From: Treponema sp.
GTDB taxonomy: Bacteria > Spirochaetota > Spirochaetia > Treponematales > Treponemataceae
NCBI GenBank assembly: GCA_017395545.1
Contig: JAFPUF010000073.1
Location: 43,452-107,451, forward strand
Length of the DNA stretch: 64,000 nucleotides
Direction of reading: 5' to 3'
Under the pieces are notes generated by a model. That model was not told where the DNA came from. It saw only the letters and a program-made list of their open reading frames with translations, and searched no databases. Shown here in pieces: positions 10,601 through 16,857 of the stretch (position 1 is the first letter of the stretch; each line of letters starts with the position of its first letter). The position numbers and the translations under genes were made by a program.

Positions 10601-10930
10601 CTGCAGAAACTTCTTACGGAAACCGAAGAAAGAACAAAGCAGGTTCTGAACACAAAAGAAGGAATCGTCAACACCGAAATCAGGCTCACAAATCTTTCAC
10701 GGGAAATCAACGACAAGTTCGAGCTTCTCGAGAAGATTACCAAAAACGAAATCGAATCTTCTTCTCCGGAAGCAAACACCTACAGTTCAAACACCCGGCT
10801 CACTCCGAGAGACCGTGAGGATATCCTCAAGCTTAAGAGACAAGGCTGGTCAAATGAAGAGATTGCCCGCCGCTTAAAGCGAAGTCTTGGCGAAATTGAA
10901 CTTGCGATTGAACTTGCAGGATTAAATTAA
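4634..10930 (+). CDS. Giant membrane-anchored coiled-coil protein with 11-residue repeats
   Basis: This 2098-residue protein starts at a GTG with a good ribosome binding site. Residues 2-21 form one hydrophobic segment, so the protein is probably anchored in the inner membrane with a long tail on one side. Almost all the rest is predicted helix. Three 22-residue units lie at about 297-362. From about 469 to 1295 the sequence runs in some 75 units of 11 residues of the type xxLxxxVxxKV, for example TALESSVNEKV followed by TGLESAVNERV. Residues 1300-2050 are ordinary charged coiled coil. The last 43 residues (WSNEEIARRLKRSLGEIELA) look like a helix-turn-helix. I recall spirochaete-specific long coiled-coil proteins named SpiroCoCo in public annotation; this may be one. 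A structural role, such as a cell-length filament, is inference. Confidence 0.85.
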   Translation: MLTFITILVSVLASGAVVAVSRTFDKNNNTMDKVRRAAESGRRELDTYFADKIKNLNSLSAGMETQQAQAQAAVNRLEKQISDFNEASSNFDAQFAAVENIGQKIDAYGNVLKELFDMTENVEENLQRIKKESSLIDKLTSKIIAQEKTVERIDSQIPKISENFEKVNNESLRLIGTKLLDEYKEKAANLDSSVEQSRKQAEALLNDIDSSIKSAYQKAAGRAQSLEDAAFNELKQTSEARKQSVLSEMDNQTKSLAKQINEQISASQKESIGMISEFQDSVTRKISTITENTENEISSFEQAANQKIASVAENTKNAITLFEQDANQKIASITANTQDQISKFEADTNQKVTGISSGVDTEIANLDADVKEKAKLLKEQFTQGNAEIRQLLNDSLSAAKATAKELQAEVNGNGKTLETLRETLVKQIQSLQEKYGKLFQKAIANADEKEAAAYAKWQEISDAHLEEFKTKVTEKINGMQGDVVSRVTNFTTDITEKQNEIETKVSTLVDGVETRFTTLSGGIEGKFNELQSGVISKFNGLTEGVETKINDLQRDVVTKITSLQNEVDTKVTELHDNVENSVTEITREVNGKINGLAGEVDVKVENFTNGIYARQQEVEEKVSGMAESVENRVAGLSEGIESKFNELQGGVLTKFNDLSQGVEVQVNDLQTEVTQKIETIEQSVQGKIEELSGTVDGKVNSLVKTVEDKVNGLDYDFDGKVGEIVNRINEKVDSMQEIVDTKVDGMENRVNEKVFTLENDVDSKIKELEQKVSDKVADMDDIVEYKVSGIDETVSQKVSGLENGVNEKVQALQNLVEEKVSGLEGSVSEKVTGLQSTVESTVATLESSVSGKVNSLAAVVNEKVGSLESGVDEKVTALESSVNEKVTGLESAVNERVAGLENGVSEKVQRLQTDVETTVSSLETSVTGKVGDLQNLVNAKVADLNGSVMGQVDQLQNAVAEKVQNLHDSVENSVGTLEDSVTEKVQNLQNNVETTVGALENGVNLRVTNLQNDVESRVSGLESGVNQKVDELQNLVDSQVSGLDKNVKEKLELLQNLVNGKSTGLEDEVLAKLTNLQNQVAATVSGLEGQVNDKVYGLQGFVNERVTGLEGEVKSKVDELQGIVEQKVGGLQNIVESKVTVIVDGVARKVADLDEQVNSDVSKIDEGVKDKMQQLLSAVDGKVSEIRQDVVEQVISLQNEVNTKVTSMQDGVKQMVSDLEEQVEGRVTTLQENVSDKVGTLQNNVIQLQENVADRVTNLQNEVIGKVENLESEVESRISTLETSVESRVNNANEKVDEALSEVKQNLAASTEGASEAAANITNTVTAATEQLNSFKLQSDQQIKAINQMLKDVLENIAATYDTKKSELFNLVDRQLETYQKDMNYRFEKLEQTSADVDALEEQLKLALTKTQQNVLAEFTKFTEEQAVRHNQFQDAIQKDSEVTGARLSELEESLRVLQESASTNVSQALDAFEKKYGEDLRKRSEQIDANIDSWRENFDSKMNILQSDEEEARRQLEVKYAEDLRNHVAGLNEKTRETLERYGSLIKKTNDDLQSQIIEVEQKMHDFREKNRADLDAATTNSDSYIKGTLKTYGERLNELLNKSIDSSAEKISSLELDLLNKNEANKANIDAMVSEFRAWSQQLNTQFEQTKGNFDLKIENISKAAEETLAGLKNKFNADFEEFKRSANSDQEAISGDISNLRDLVKSSVENFRNESAKIIEEQKNSYDRILLETQSKIDSQNSDSENAILEIKNQIAQMREQLADRQADIITQMNNNTDALQSRFSEIDGQVKTFEARMTIYQKADELQASLEKQVEGIKNELGRIETYKSVVNELEAQFTNIQKINGEIDKKLAQFSAEKGRVDAIASDFNQLVKLSDNMDAKISELQTTNSDLQSLQLTVRGFHESLDKISGRCDTLDKKQKILEQMSGEVDKTFDNLKDVEGRLDKIQSQAENLPETISNIQSRIDEVTANSGKINDAIEQMTSLQKLLTETEERTKQVLNTKEGIVNTEIRLTNLSREINDKFELLEKITKNEIESSSPEANTYSSNTRLTPRDREDILKLKRQGWSNEEIARRLKRSLGEIELAIELAGLN
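6040..8520 (+). repeat. About 75 tandem 33-bp units (11-residue hendecads)
   Basis: Within the giant gene the codons repeat with a period of 33 bases. The core is a leucine, a valine four residues later, then a lysine-valine pair, and most copies also share acidic and amide residues. Neighbouring copies differ at many synonymous and exposed positions, so this is an old, diverged array and not a recent slippage product. Hendecads are known to favour nearly straight or right-handed helical bundles. Confidence 0.85.
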
Positions 10931-10967
10931 AAAAAGCAAACGCCGGATTCAAAGGCCGGCATACAAT

Positions 10968-11029
10968 AAAAAGCCGTCTGTTTCTTGAAGTGTGAAGTGC
11001 ACCTCAGTTTACAGACGGCTTTTTTTTTA
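10968..11029. terminator. Bidirectional rho-independent terminator
   Basis: A perfect 14-bp stem pairs 10968-10981 with 11011-11024. It is flanked by T-runs in both directions (T9 on plus, A5 on the other side). It lies between the convergent giant gene and ispF and should stop transcription from both. A smaller GCCGG hairpin lies just before it. Confidence 0.9.
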
Positions 11030-11500
11030 TTTTTCAAGAAGACATACAGCGTAAGTTTCGACGCACTTTCCGCATCCGACATCACCGGTCTTTTCGCCGG
11101 TTTTTGCCTTAACAAAGACCTGTGATTTATCAACCTCCAGAATATCTGCGATTGACTGGCAGACTTTATCCCTGAAAGGAAGGAATTTCGGTTTTTCAAG
11201 GGCAACGACGCAGTCAAGGTTTCCGAGTTTCCAGCCCTGTTTTTTAACGTCGTTCCAGCATTTTTTAAGAAGCGAAGCAGAATCTGCATCTTTCCACTGA
11301 GGCTCTTCGGGCGGAAAATAAGAGCCTATGTCGCCAAGACCTGAAGCTCCAAGAAGGGAATCCGTAATTGCATGCAAAAGAACGTCTCCGTCAGAGTGAC
11401 CGAGTTCACCCTTCTCAAAAGGAATAACAACGCCACCCAGAATAAGGCGGCGGTTTTCAGCGAGAAGATGCTTGTCGTAACCTAATCCGACACGAATCAT
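11027..11500 (-). CDS. ispF: 2-C-methyl-D-erythritol 2,4-cyclodiphosphate synthase
   Basis: IspF makes the cyclodiphosphate intermediate of the non-mevalonate isoprenoid pathway. The 157 residues match the family length. The metal ligands are visible as D9 and H11 (GYDKH) and H43, and the HSDGD motif is at 35-39. The usual substrate-binding TTEKLGF region reads KTGEKTGDVG, a mild variant. The start overlaps the ispD stop by four bases (ATGA), so the two genes are translationally coupled. Confidence 0.95.
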   Translation of the reverse strand: MIRVGLGYDKHLLAENRRLILGGVVIPFEKGELGHSDGDVLLHAITDSLLGASGLGDIGSYFPPEEPQWKDADSASLLKKCWNDVKKQGWKLGNLDCVVALEKPKFLPFRDKVCQSIADILEVDKSQVFVKAKTGEKTGDVGCGKCVETYAVCLLEK

Positions 11501-12276
11501 AAATCTTTGATATCTTCAGGATAAGTGATTTTTTTGTTTTCCGGGTCACCCAGAACAACTTTTACTCGGGAAAGGCTCTCGCCGTTTTCGTTTTTATGTT
11601 TTGCGGCAAATTCGTCCCAGATTTCCGTGTCATCCGTGAAAGTTTTAGTACTTTCGGAAGCTTTTCGGTGAGCTTCAAGAATCGGCTCAAACTGGAAGAC
11701 CTGCGGTGTCTGCACTGCCGTAAGGCTTGAGCGCAGAAGATGCTTTACGATAAAACCGTTTTCATCAATCTTTTTTTGAGTCTCAGTCGGCTGAAGGCCC
11801 GGAACTGCCGCTCCGAATTCAAGGGCTGCACGGTAAGTGAGGGAAATAGTCTCTGATTTTACGAACGGGCGTGCTCCGTCGTGAATGAAAACAAGCTCGC
11901 AGTCAGGATTTTTGTCACTGATTGTTTCAAGGGCATCAAGAACAGACTGCTGACGGGTTTTTCCGCCGGGAACGAAGATGAAGTTAGTTCTGGAAGAGCA
12001 TTCCTTAACAAACGGATCTGCAAAAAGCGCCTCTTCAGCCTTTTTCTGCTCACCCGCTAAATCATCATTTGCCGGGAAAGTGACAACGACAGTCGAAAAA
12101 TCTAAAGTCGAAAGAAAAGCCTTTGCTGCCGTCGAAAGAACGGTTCCGCTTTTCATTGGAAGATATTCTTTTTTGATTTTAGAGCCGGTTTTGTCAAAAC
12201 CAATTCTTGAAGAAACACCAGCCGCAACCAGAACAAGAGCAAGATTACTCGTCGTCTTCGTCTCCGTCATCATCAT
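11497..12276 (-). CDS. ispD: 2-C-methyl-D-erythritol 4-phosphate cytidylyltransferase
   Basis: IspD couples CTP to methylerythritol phosphate in the same pathway as its neighbour IspF. The nucleotide-binding motif LVAAGVSSRIG is near the N-terminus, and FIHDGARPF is the conserved central motif. The open frame extends to 12294, but several ATGs follow. AGGAG at 12286-12290 is best spaced (nine bases) for the ATG at 12276, which gives 259 residues. Any of these starts lies inside the end of carD, so the gene overlaps the acidic-tail codons. The variable loop with GFDKTGSKIKKEYL is longer than in E. coli. Confidence 0.93.
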   Translation of the reverse strand: MMMTETKTTSNLALVLVAAGVSSRIGFDKTGSKIKKEYLPMKSGTVLSTAAKAFLSTLDFSTVVVTFPANDDLAGEQKKAEEALFADPFVKECSSRTNFIFVPGGKTRQQSVLDALETISDKNPDCELVFIHDGARPFVKSETISLTYRAALEFGAAVPGLQPTETQKKIDENGFIVKHLLRSSLTAVQTPQVFQFEPILEAHRKASESTKTFTDDTEIWDEFAAKHKNENGESLSRVKVVLGDPENKKITYPEDIKDL

Positions 12277-12928
12277 CAGCGTCATCTCCTGCATCTACAT
12301 CATCAGAATCTTCATCGTCATCACCGTCATCACTTTCGTCGCGGTCAGAAGATGAAATATCGTCAGAAAATTCGTCGTCATCATCGTCATCTTCATCCTG
12401 AACAGGAGTTTTCTTGACGATAAGGGCACCAAGAGGCTCAAGTTTTGCGTGAAGCATTGCCTCAACTTCTTTTACAGGCTTGTCGAGCGCAAAAGCAATC
12501 TCGTCTTCGAGAAGTTTTCGCGCATTGTCATAGAGCTTGCGTTCCTGAATCGGAAGTTCCTTTACCTTTGAACGGTGATAAAGACAGCGGACAATACTTA
12601 CGATATCGAAAATGCTGCCTTTCTTAAGGAGATCAAGGTTCATCTGATAGCGGAGTTTCCAGTCAGAGGTGACGGACTCGATAGCTTCCCCGAGAGTTTC
12701 GAGAGCCTTTAAAGCATCTTCTGCTGAAACAATTGGACGGATTCCGAGCATATGTGCATTTGCTACCGGAATCATGACCATCATATCTGAAACTTCAAGA
12801 TAAATCTTGTAATATTTGACTGTGTTCTCACCAACTTTTTTGTCAAAGATTTCTTTAATCTGACCAACGCCCTGACTTGGATAAACTACCCGCTGGTCAA
12901 TCTGGAATTCGATGTTTTCTTCACTCAT
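12245..12928 (-). CDS. carD: CarD/CdnL-family transcription regulator with acidic tail
   Basis: The first 165 or so residues match the CarD_CdnL family. These proteins bind the RNA polymerase beta subunit and stabilise open complexes at promoters such as rRNA promoters. The N-terminal Tudor-like domain contains VVYPSQGVGQIKEI, and the helical domain contains SDWKLRYQMNLDLLKKGS. What is unusual is the end: from about residue 178 to 227 it is almost only Asp, Glu and Ser. Such a tail resembles the acidic tails of polymerase-binding or DNA-mimicking proteins, but its role here is unknown. The gene begins the carD-ispD-ispF operon. Confidence 0.92.
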   Translation of the reverse strand: MSEENIEFQIDQRVVYPSQGVGQIKEIFDKKVGENTVKYYKIYLEVSDMMVMIPVANAHMLGIRPIVSAEDALKALETLGEAIESVTSDWKLRYQMNLDLLKKGSIFDIVSIVRCLYHRSKVKELPIQERKLYDNARKLLEDEIAFALDKPVKEVEAMLHAKLEPLGALIVKKTPVQDEDDDDDDEFSDDISSSDRDESDDGDDDEDSDDVDAGDDADDDDGDEDDE

Positions 12929-12936
12929 ATCGCAAT

Positions 12937-12965
12937 ATTATACCACAAAATAATTATAATTGAAA
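12937..12965 (-). promoter_or_regulatory. carD promoter, nearly leaderless
   Basis: On the minus strand TTTCAA (12965-12960) and TATAAT (12942-12937) are 17 bases apart. Only eight bases separate the -10 box from the ATG at 12928. No Shine-Dalgarno sequence fits in between. Confidence 0.6.
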
Positions 12966-12993
12966 GTAAGTGCATAAAAATATGCAGTCCGAT

Positions 12994-13020
12994 AAAAAAA
13001 TGCCGCACAATGGCGGCATT
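12994..13020 (-). terminator. Terminator after the LysM gene
   Basis: An 8-bp stem, AATGCCGC at 12999-13006 against GCGGCATT at 13013-13020, is followed on the minus strand by a run of seven T. It separates the LysM gene from the carD operon. Confidence 0.85.
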
Positions 13021-13030
13021 CAAAGGATTG

Positions 13031-14713
13031 TTATTCCGCAGGAATCAAAATGTCTGTGCCTGAAATAATCAGGTCAGGATTTTTGATGTGATTGTAATCA
13101 GCGATTTTCGGGTATTTCCACGGTGTCTTGTAGTATGACTCCGACAAATCCCAGAGCGTGTCGCCCCAGCGGATATGATATTTTACATCGCTTGTTTTTT
13201 TAACCTCAGGCTTTTTAGGCTCCTCGACGACAGGTTTCGGAACGACTTTCTCAGGCTCCGGTGCGATAATGATTTTGTCTTCCTGTGCCTCAGGTGCAGG
13301 CTCATTCTTTGGTTCTTCGACAACGACATCAATATATTCAGTTTCTTCTTTCGGCTGTTCTTCAACAACTTTTTCGACAGCTGTATCTTTCTTGAAGAAT
13401 TTATCAAGAATTGAAACGCCGTTTGTATTTCTTGAAGCAAGAAGATTGTATTTTGAAGGAACGATAAAGAGAAGCAGGATTACCGCAATCACACAGATAA
13501 TCGCGCAGATTATGCAGATAATCATAGGTGTGTGAGTTTTCTTTTCTTCTTCTTCCTCATCGTAAAGAGAGGCATGTTCCCCGGCCAGAGTCTCCTTGTC
13601 GTAAAGGTCAGAAAAATCCATTGCTCCGCCGGTTGACGGTGTATCAAGGCTGTCGAATGATGAGTCGAACTCTGATGAAGAGAATGCAGGATCGTTCAAA
13701 TCATCAAAATCAAGCCCTGTTGTCTCAGCGCCAGAAGATTTTGCTCCTGCCGCAAGTTCATCGAAATCAGGAACAGTGAATTCATCAAGGGAAGGATCTG
13801 AAGAAGTATCTCCCGAATCAGAAAGATTTGTATCACCAAAATCAGGTAAAGTTGTATCATCTCCGAAATCCGGAAGAGAATCGTCTGCGAAAGGATCCTC
13901 GCTAGAAACAGTTTCATCTGAAGTATCTCCGAAATCAGGGAGATCTGTATCGTCAGAAATTCCGCTGAAATCAGGCATATCATCGCCAGCCACAGTCTCA
14001 TCACTTACAGAGGTTGTGTCAGTCTGAATGTCGCCTCCCAAATCCGGGCTTTCCGTACCGATTTCATCCGTTACAGTGTCATCGCCGAGACTGTATGAAG
14101 AGAAATCGATTCCTTCAAGAGTAGTATCCTCAACCGGAAGGTCATCAAGGCCGGAAAAATCAGGAACAGAGCCGTCAATTCCGTCAGCTGCGATTGTCTC
14201 ATCCTCAGACACCGAAGAATCGGAAGGAGAAGAAGAATCAAAACTGAAAGGCATATCCTCGAGCGCAGTCGCTCCAAGCTCTGGAAGGTCGTCGGAAGAA
14301 TATGTGGTTTCTTCGCTGGCAGTATCAACGATATTTTCTGAGTCAGCAATAGCAAAATCACTCGGAGCGGCTCTTTCTGCTTCAGTTCTTGAGACAAGAT
14401 TTACCTCAGTCTCACTTTTCTTTCCTGTTTCAGGATCTACGACTTCCGCAGTCAGATTGTTGTTCTCATCCAGTCCTACAGAAAGATGAAGTTCCGGCTC
14501 TCCGTTCGGATGTGGATTTAATTTAGTGACTTCGAGGGTATCGACATATTCAGCATCTTCCATCGTGCCGTTCTCTGAGCGGTACAGGTCAATCTGAACT
14601 TTTGTCTGATTATCTTTCGCTGTCGTCAAATCAAGCATCCGCTTTTTAGGAGTTCCCTCCTCGAGAATTGGATAAAAAGTTCCGTCTGCAAGCTTAATTC
14701 CGATTGTTTTCAT
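13031..14713 (-). CDS. LysM membrane protein with an N-terminal DnaK-like beta domain
   Basis: The protein has four parts. Residues 1-110 resemble the substrate-binding beta domain of DnaK, with DNQTKVQIDL, then a proline/glycine turn (NPHPNGEPEL) and a DENNNLTAEVVDPETGKK strand pair; there is no ATPase domain. Residues 115-390 are low complexity, rich in Asp, Ser and Thr, with repeated LPDFGDT-like words. One transmembrane helix is at about 397-419. After a Pro/Glu/Lys spacer, the last 50 residues form a LysM domain (YHIRWGDTLWDLSESYY) that would bind peptidoglycan. The layout suggests a cytoplasmic N-terminus and a periplasmic LysM end. A clear GGGGAA ribosome binding site supports the start. 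The function is unknown. Confidence 0.8.
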   Translation of the reverse strand: MKTIGIKLADGTFYPILEEGTPKKRMLDLTTAKDNQTKVQIDLYRSENGTMEDAEYVDTLEVTKLNPHPNGEPELHLSVGLDENNNLTAEVVDPETGKKSETEVNLVSRTEAERAAPSDFAIADSENIVDTASEETTYSSDDLPELGATALEDMPFSFDSSSPSDSSVSEDETIAADGIDGSVPDFSGLDDLPVEDTTLEGIDFSSYSLGDDTVTDEIGTESPDLGGDIQTDTTSVSDETVAGDDMPDFSGISDDTDLPDFGDTSDETVSSEDPFADDSLPDFGDDTTLPDFGDTNLSDSGDTSSDPSLDEFTVPDFDELAAGAKSSGAETTGLDFDDLNDPAFSSSEFDSSFDSLDTPSTGGAMDFSDLYDKETLAGEHASLYDEEEEEKKTHTPMIICIICAIICVIAVILLLFIVPSKYNLLASRNTNGVSILDKFFKKDTAVEKVVEEQPKEETEYIDVVVEEPKNEPAPEAQEDKIIIAPEPEKVVPKPVVEEPKKPEVKKTSDVKYHIRWGDTLWDLSESYYKTPWKYPKIADYNHIKNPDLIISGTDILIPAE

Positions 14714-14750
14714 ATTGTTCCCCTAAAAGTCCACGGATTTCACTTCAAAT

Positions 14751-15692
14751 TTATTTTGCGTCAATTACCGCCGAATTTGTCGTGCTGTTTGTTGTTGTAG
14801 TTGTCGGTGTGCTTCTCGGAGTTGCCGGAGCAGCAGCGTTTGAAGGTCTGTTTGCAGGAGCATTGCTGGTTCCGTAAGCATATTCTGTAATTCCTGAAAG
14901 TTCATTTACAATAGTACCGAATTTTTCTGCGACATTGTAACTTGTCTTTTTGATGATATTTCCGGCGTCGTCATATTTGTAGATAACGCGAACTGAAAGT
15001 TTGTTGTCGGCATTGTAAGTCTGCTCTTCAGTAATCTGATAAGAAGCGTCAAACCTGAAGACAACCTTTCGTACCTGAACTTCCTTTGCGTTAAAGTAAG
15101 CGATTTCAGAAAGTTTTCCGGCATCATTGTAAGAGTAGACAGATTTTTCTTCGAGATAACCGGCAGCTGCATACTGGGCAACTTCAGCAATTCTGTTCTG
15201 GTCATCATATTTTGTGATGATTTTTGAAAGAAGAGCGCCGTCTGCATTGTAATAAGACTCGTCAATCTGCTTTCCGTTGATGCGCCAGATTGTCTTGTTT
15301 ACGAGGTTGTTTCCTGCATTGAATTCAGATTCTTCAGTTCTGTTACCGTTCGAGTCGTAAGAAGTAGTAATTTTCCATGAAAGTTTACCGTCTGCATCAG
15401 TGCATGTAACGGCTACGATGTTGTTTCCGTCGTATGTGTAAGAAGTTCTGTCAACAAGAACATCTTTGTTTGTGAGCTCACAGATTTCGGTCTCCCGTCC
15501 GTTCGCATCAAAAACATGGACATACTTTGCTTTCGGAGAACGGTAGTAATCACCGAACTTTTCTGAAATCTGATATTCTGTTTTTGTGTATTCGCCCGTA
15601 ACAGTTGCCGGCTTCAAAGAGGGCTGAGGATCAAAAGCAAAGACCGAAGCCCCCAGGATTGCGGCAGTAAAGGCAAAAAGTGTTTTTTTCAT
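14751..15692 (-). CDS. Secreted YD-repeat-like protein
   Basis: The open frame extends to 15818, but the ATG at 15692 is preceded by GGGAGGAAA and starts a clear signal peptide (MKKTLFAFTAAILGASVFA), giving 313 residues. The mature part consists of repeated beta-strand units of the form YDxNGNxxxxxxYNxxGxL, like the YD/RHS repeats of cell-surface proteins. The end is rich in Pro, Ala and Thr. The toxin-like C-terminal region of true RHS proteins is absent. It is probably periplasmic or surface exposed. It follows the LPP20-like lipoprotein gene and may belong to the same minus-strand unit. Confidence 0.75.
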   Translation of the reverse strand: MKKTLFAFTAAILGASVFAFDPQPSLKPATVTGEYTKTEYQISEKFGDYYRSPKAKYVHVFDANGRETEICELTNKDVLVDRTSYTYDGNNIVAVTCTDADGKLSWKITTSYDSNGNRTEESEFNAGNNLVNKTIWRINGKQIDESYYNADGALLSKIITKYDDQNRIAEVAQYAAAGYLEEKSVYSYNDAGKLSEIAYFNAKEVQVRKVVFRFDASYQITEEQTYNADNKLSVRVIYKYDDAGNIIKKTSYNVAEKFGTIVNELSGITEYAYGTSNAPANRPSNAAAPATPRSTPTTTTTNSTTNSAVIDAK

Positions 15693-15774
15693 ATATTTCC
15701 TCCCGAAAATTCCTTTCGCATTTATTTTGTTTAAATATCGGATTTTTGGCAAGGAACTGAAGTAAAATTGCCTT

Positions 15775-16857
15775 CTAATCCGTAAAATCTCCCAGATATT
15801 TTTGGAAACCGTTCGCAAAATCTCCTTTGATTTTTGAAGAAATCTTCTGTTTTGCCCTGATTTCTGCGTTCTGCGCTGTCTGAGAGCCTTCCCTTCCTGT
15901 TACGCTGAGAGGAACCAGAGTTTCCCCGGAGAAAGTGTCGATGAGCGCACATTCAGCGGCATACTCACAGAATTTTGTTTTTCCGTCTCCGCTTTCACCT
16001 GGAGTAAAATGGTTCTGGCAGGAAATTTTATAGCGCTCGTTTGAACCAAGAGTAGTATTGAATCCGAAAGAAGACATTACCTCCTGGAAAGCCTTTGCAA
16101 TTCTTCCGTCGCTGTCAGAATCAACAGAAACACAAACCGGGATTTTTACGGCAAGCTCATATTTTGTTTTGTGAATCTGGACTGGAGTGCTTATCGAAGC
16201 AAATTTTTCTCCGGCAGACGGATTTATTATTGTAAGACGCTTTAAGTATCCTTCGTTAAGACCTGCGACTTCCTCTGCAAAATCAAGGCGTGCAAAATTC
16301 TGAAGCGTGTACGGGTCTTTGTCAGACTTGACCTGATTCAAAAGTTTCTGAATTTCTGTTTCGTTCTTCTGAATCATATTTGAATAAATCTGAGTTCCCT
16401 TCTCTCTGCTCATTACGGCAAGCGCATACCATTTTCCGTCTTTCTGAGACTCGAAGAATTCAGGAATTTCAATTGCAATTATGTCATTCTGATTTACTTC
16501 GCGCAAAATCCCCTGGTCAAGAGAAGCAACGTCTGAACTTGCGACGACGCCCTTTGACTGAGCCTGAACCATTCTTCTTGAAGCGAGGGAAGCCGACGTG
16601 ACTTTCTGACCGAAAACCGAAACAAGCTCTTCGATTGCGTCAAGTTCTGCAGATTTTTTATCCTTTGACTCGCCGATTCCAGTGAGATAGGCAGATTTAG
16701 GATAAGCGGAAGAAGTACCGGAAAGAACCCAGTCAGGCGCTTTTTTGGAATTCTTTTTTGCCGCATTGCCGGTGCTTCCACAGGCAGCGAGGAGAAGAAG
16801 AAGCGGAACGATTTTCAGGCCAGATGAAATTTTTCTGAATAAATTTATTTTTGACAT
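15775..16857 (-). CDS. LPP20-family lipoprotein
   Basis: The N-terminus is a lipoprotein signal ending in the lipobox LLAAC. After it comes the region PDWVLSG...YLTGIGES, with DAIEELVSVFGQ further on, typical of the LPP20 family of envelope lipoproteins. A second, unassigned half follows. The start has a good GGAG and overlaps the end of the COG3014-like gene by 13 bases, so the two are coupled. With the LpoB-like gene upstream, this looks like a three-lipoprotein envelope unit. The role is not known; LPP20 members in other bacteria are tied to the outer membrane or to motility structures. Confidence 0.8.
   Translation of the reverse strand: MSKINLFRKISSGLKIVPLLLLLAACGSTGNAAKKNSKKAPDWVLSGTSSAYPKSAYLTGIGESKDKKSAELDAIEELVSVFGQKVTSASLASRRMVQAQSKGVVASSDVASLDQGILREVNQNDIIAIEIPEFFESQKDGKWYALAVMSREKGTQIYSNMIQKNETEIQKLLNQVKSDKDPYTLQNFARLDFAEEVAGLNEGYLKRLTIINPSAGEKFASISTPVQIHKTKYELAVKIPVCVSVDSDSDGRIAKAFQEVMSSFGFNTTLGSNERYKISCQNHFTPGESGDGKTKFCEYAAECALIDTFSGETLVPLSVTGREGSQTAQNAEIRAKQKISSKIKGDFANGFQKYLGDFTD

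Noticed and set aside
12207..12401. Plus-strand open frame rich in serine opposite the end of carD
   Set aside because: It is the complement of the Asp-rich codons of the CarD tail and has no ribosome binding site or family match.
13776..14489. Two plus-strand open frames opposite the LysM gene
   Set aside because: They arise from the low-complexity Asp/Ser codons of the real gene and show repetitive, non-protein-like composition.
14751..15818. Longer start for the YD-repeat protein at 15818
   Set aside because: It would overlap the end of the LPP20-like gene and bury the signal peptide; the ATG at 15692 has a good ribosome binding site.
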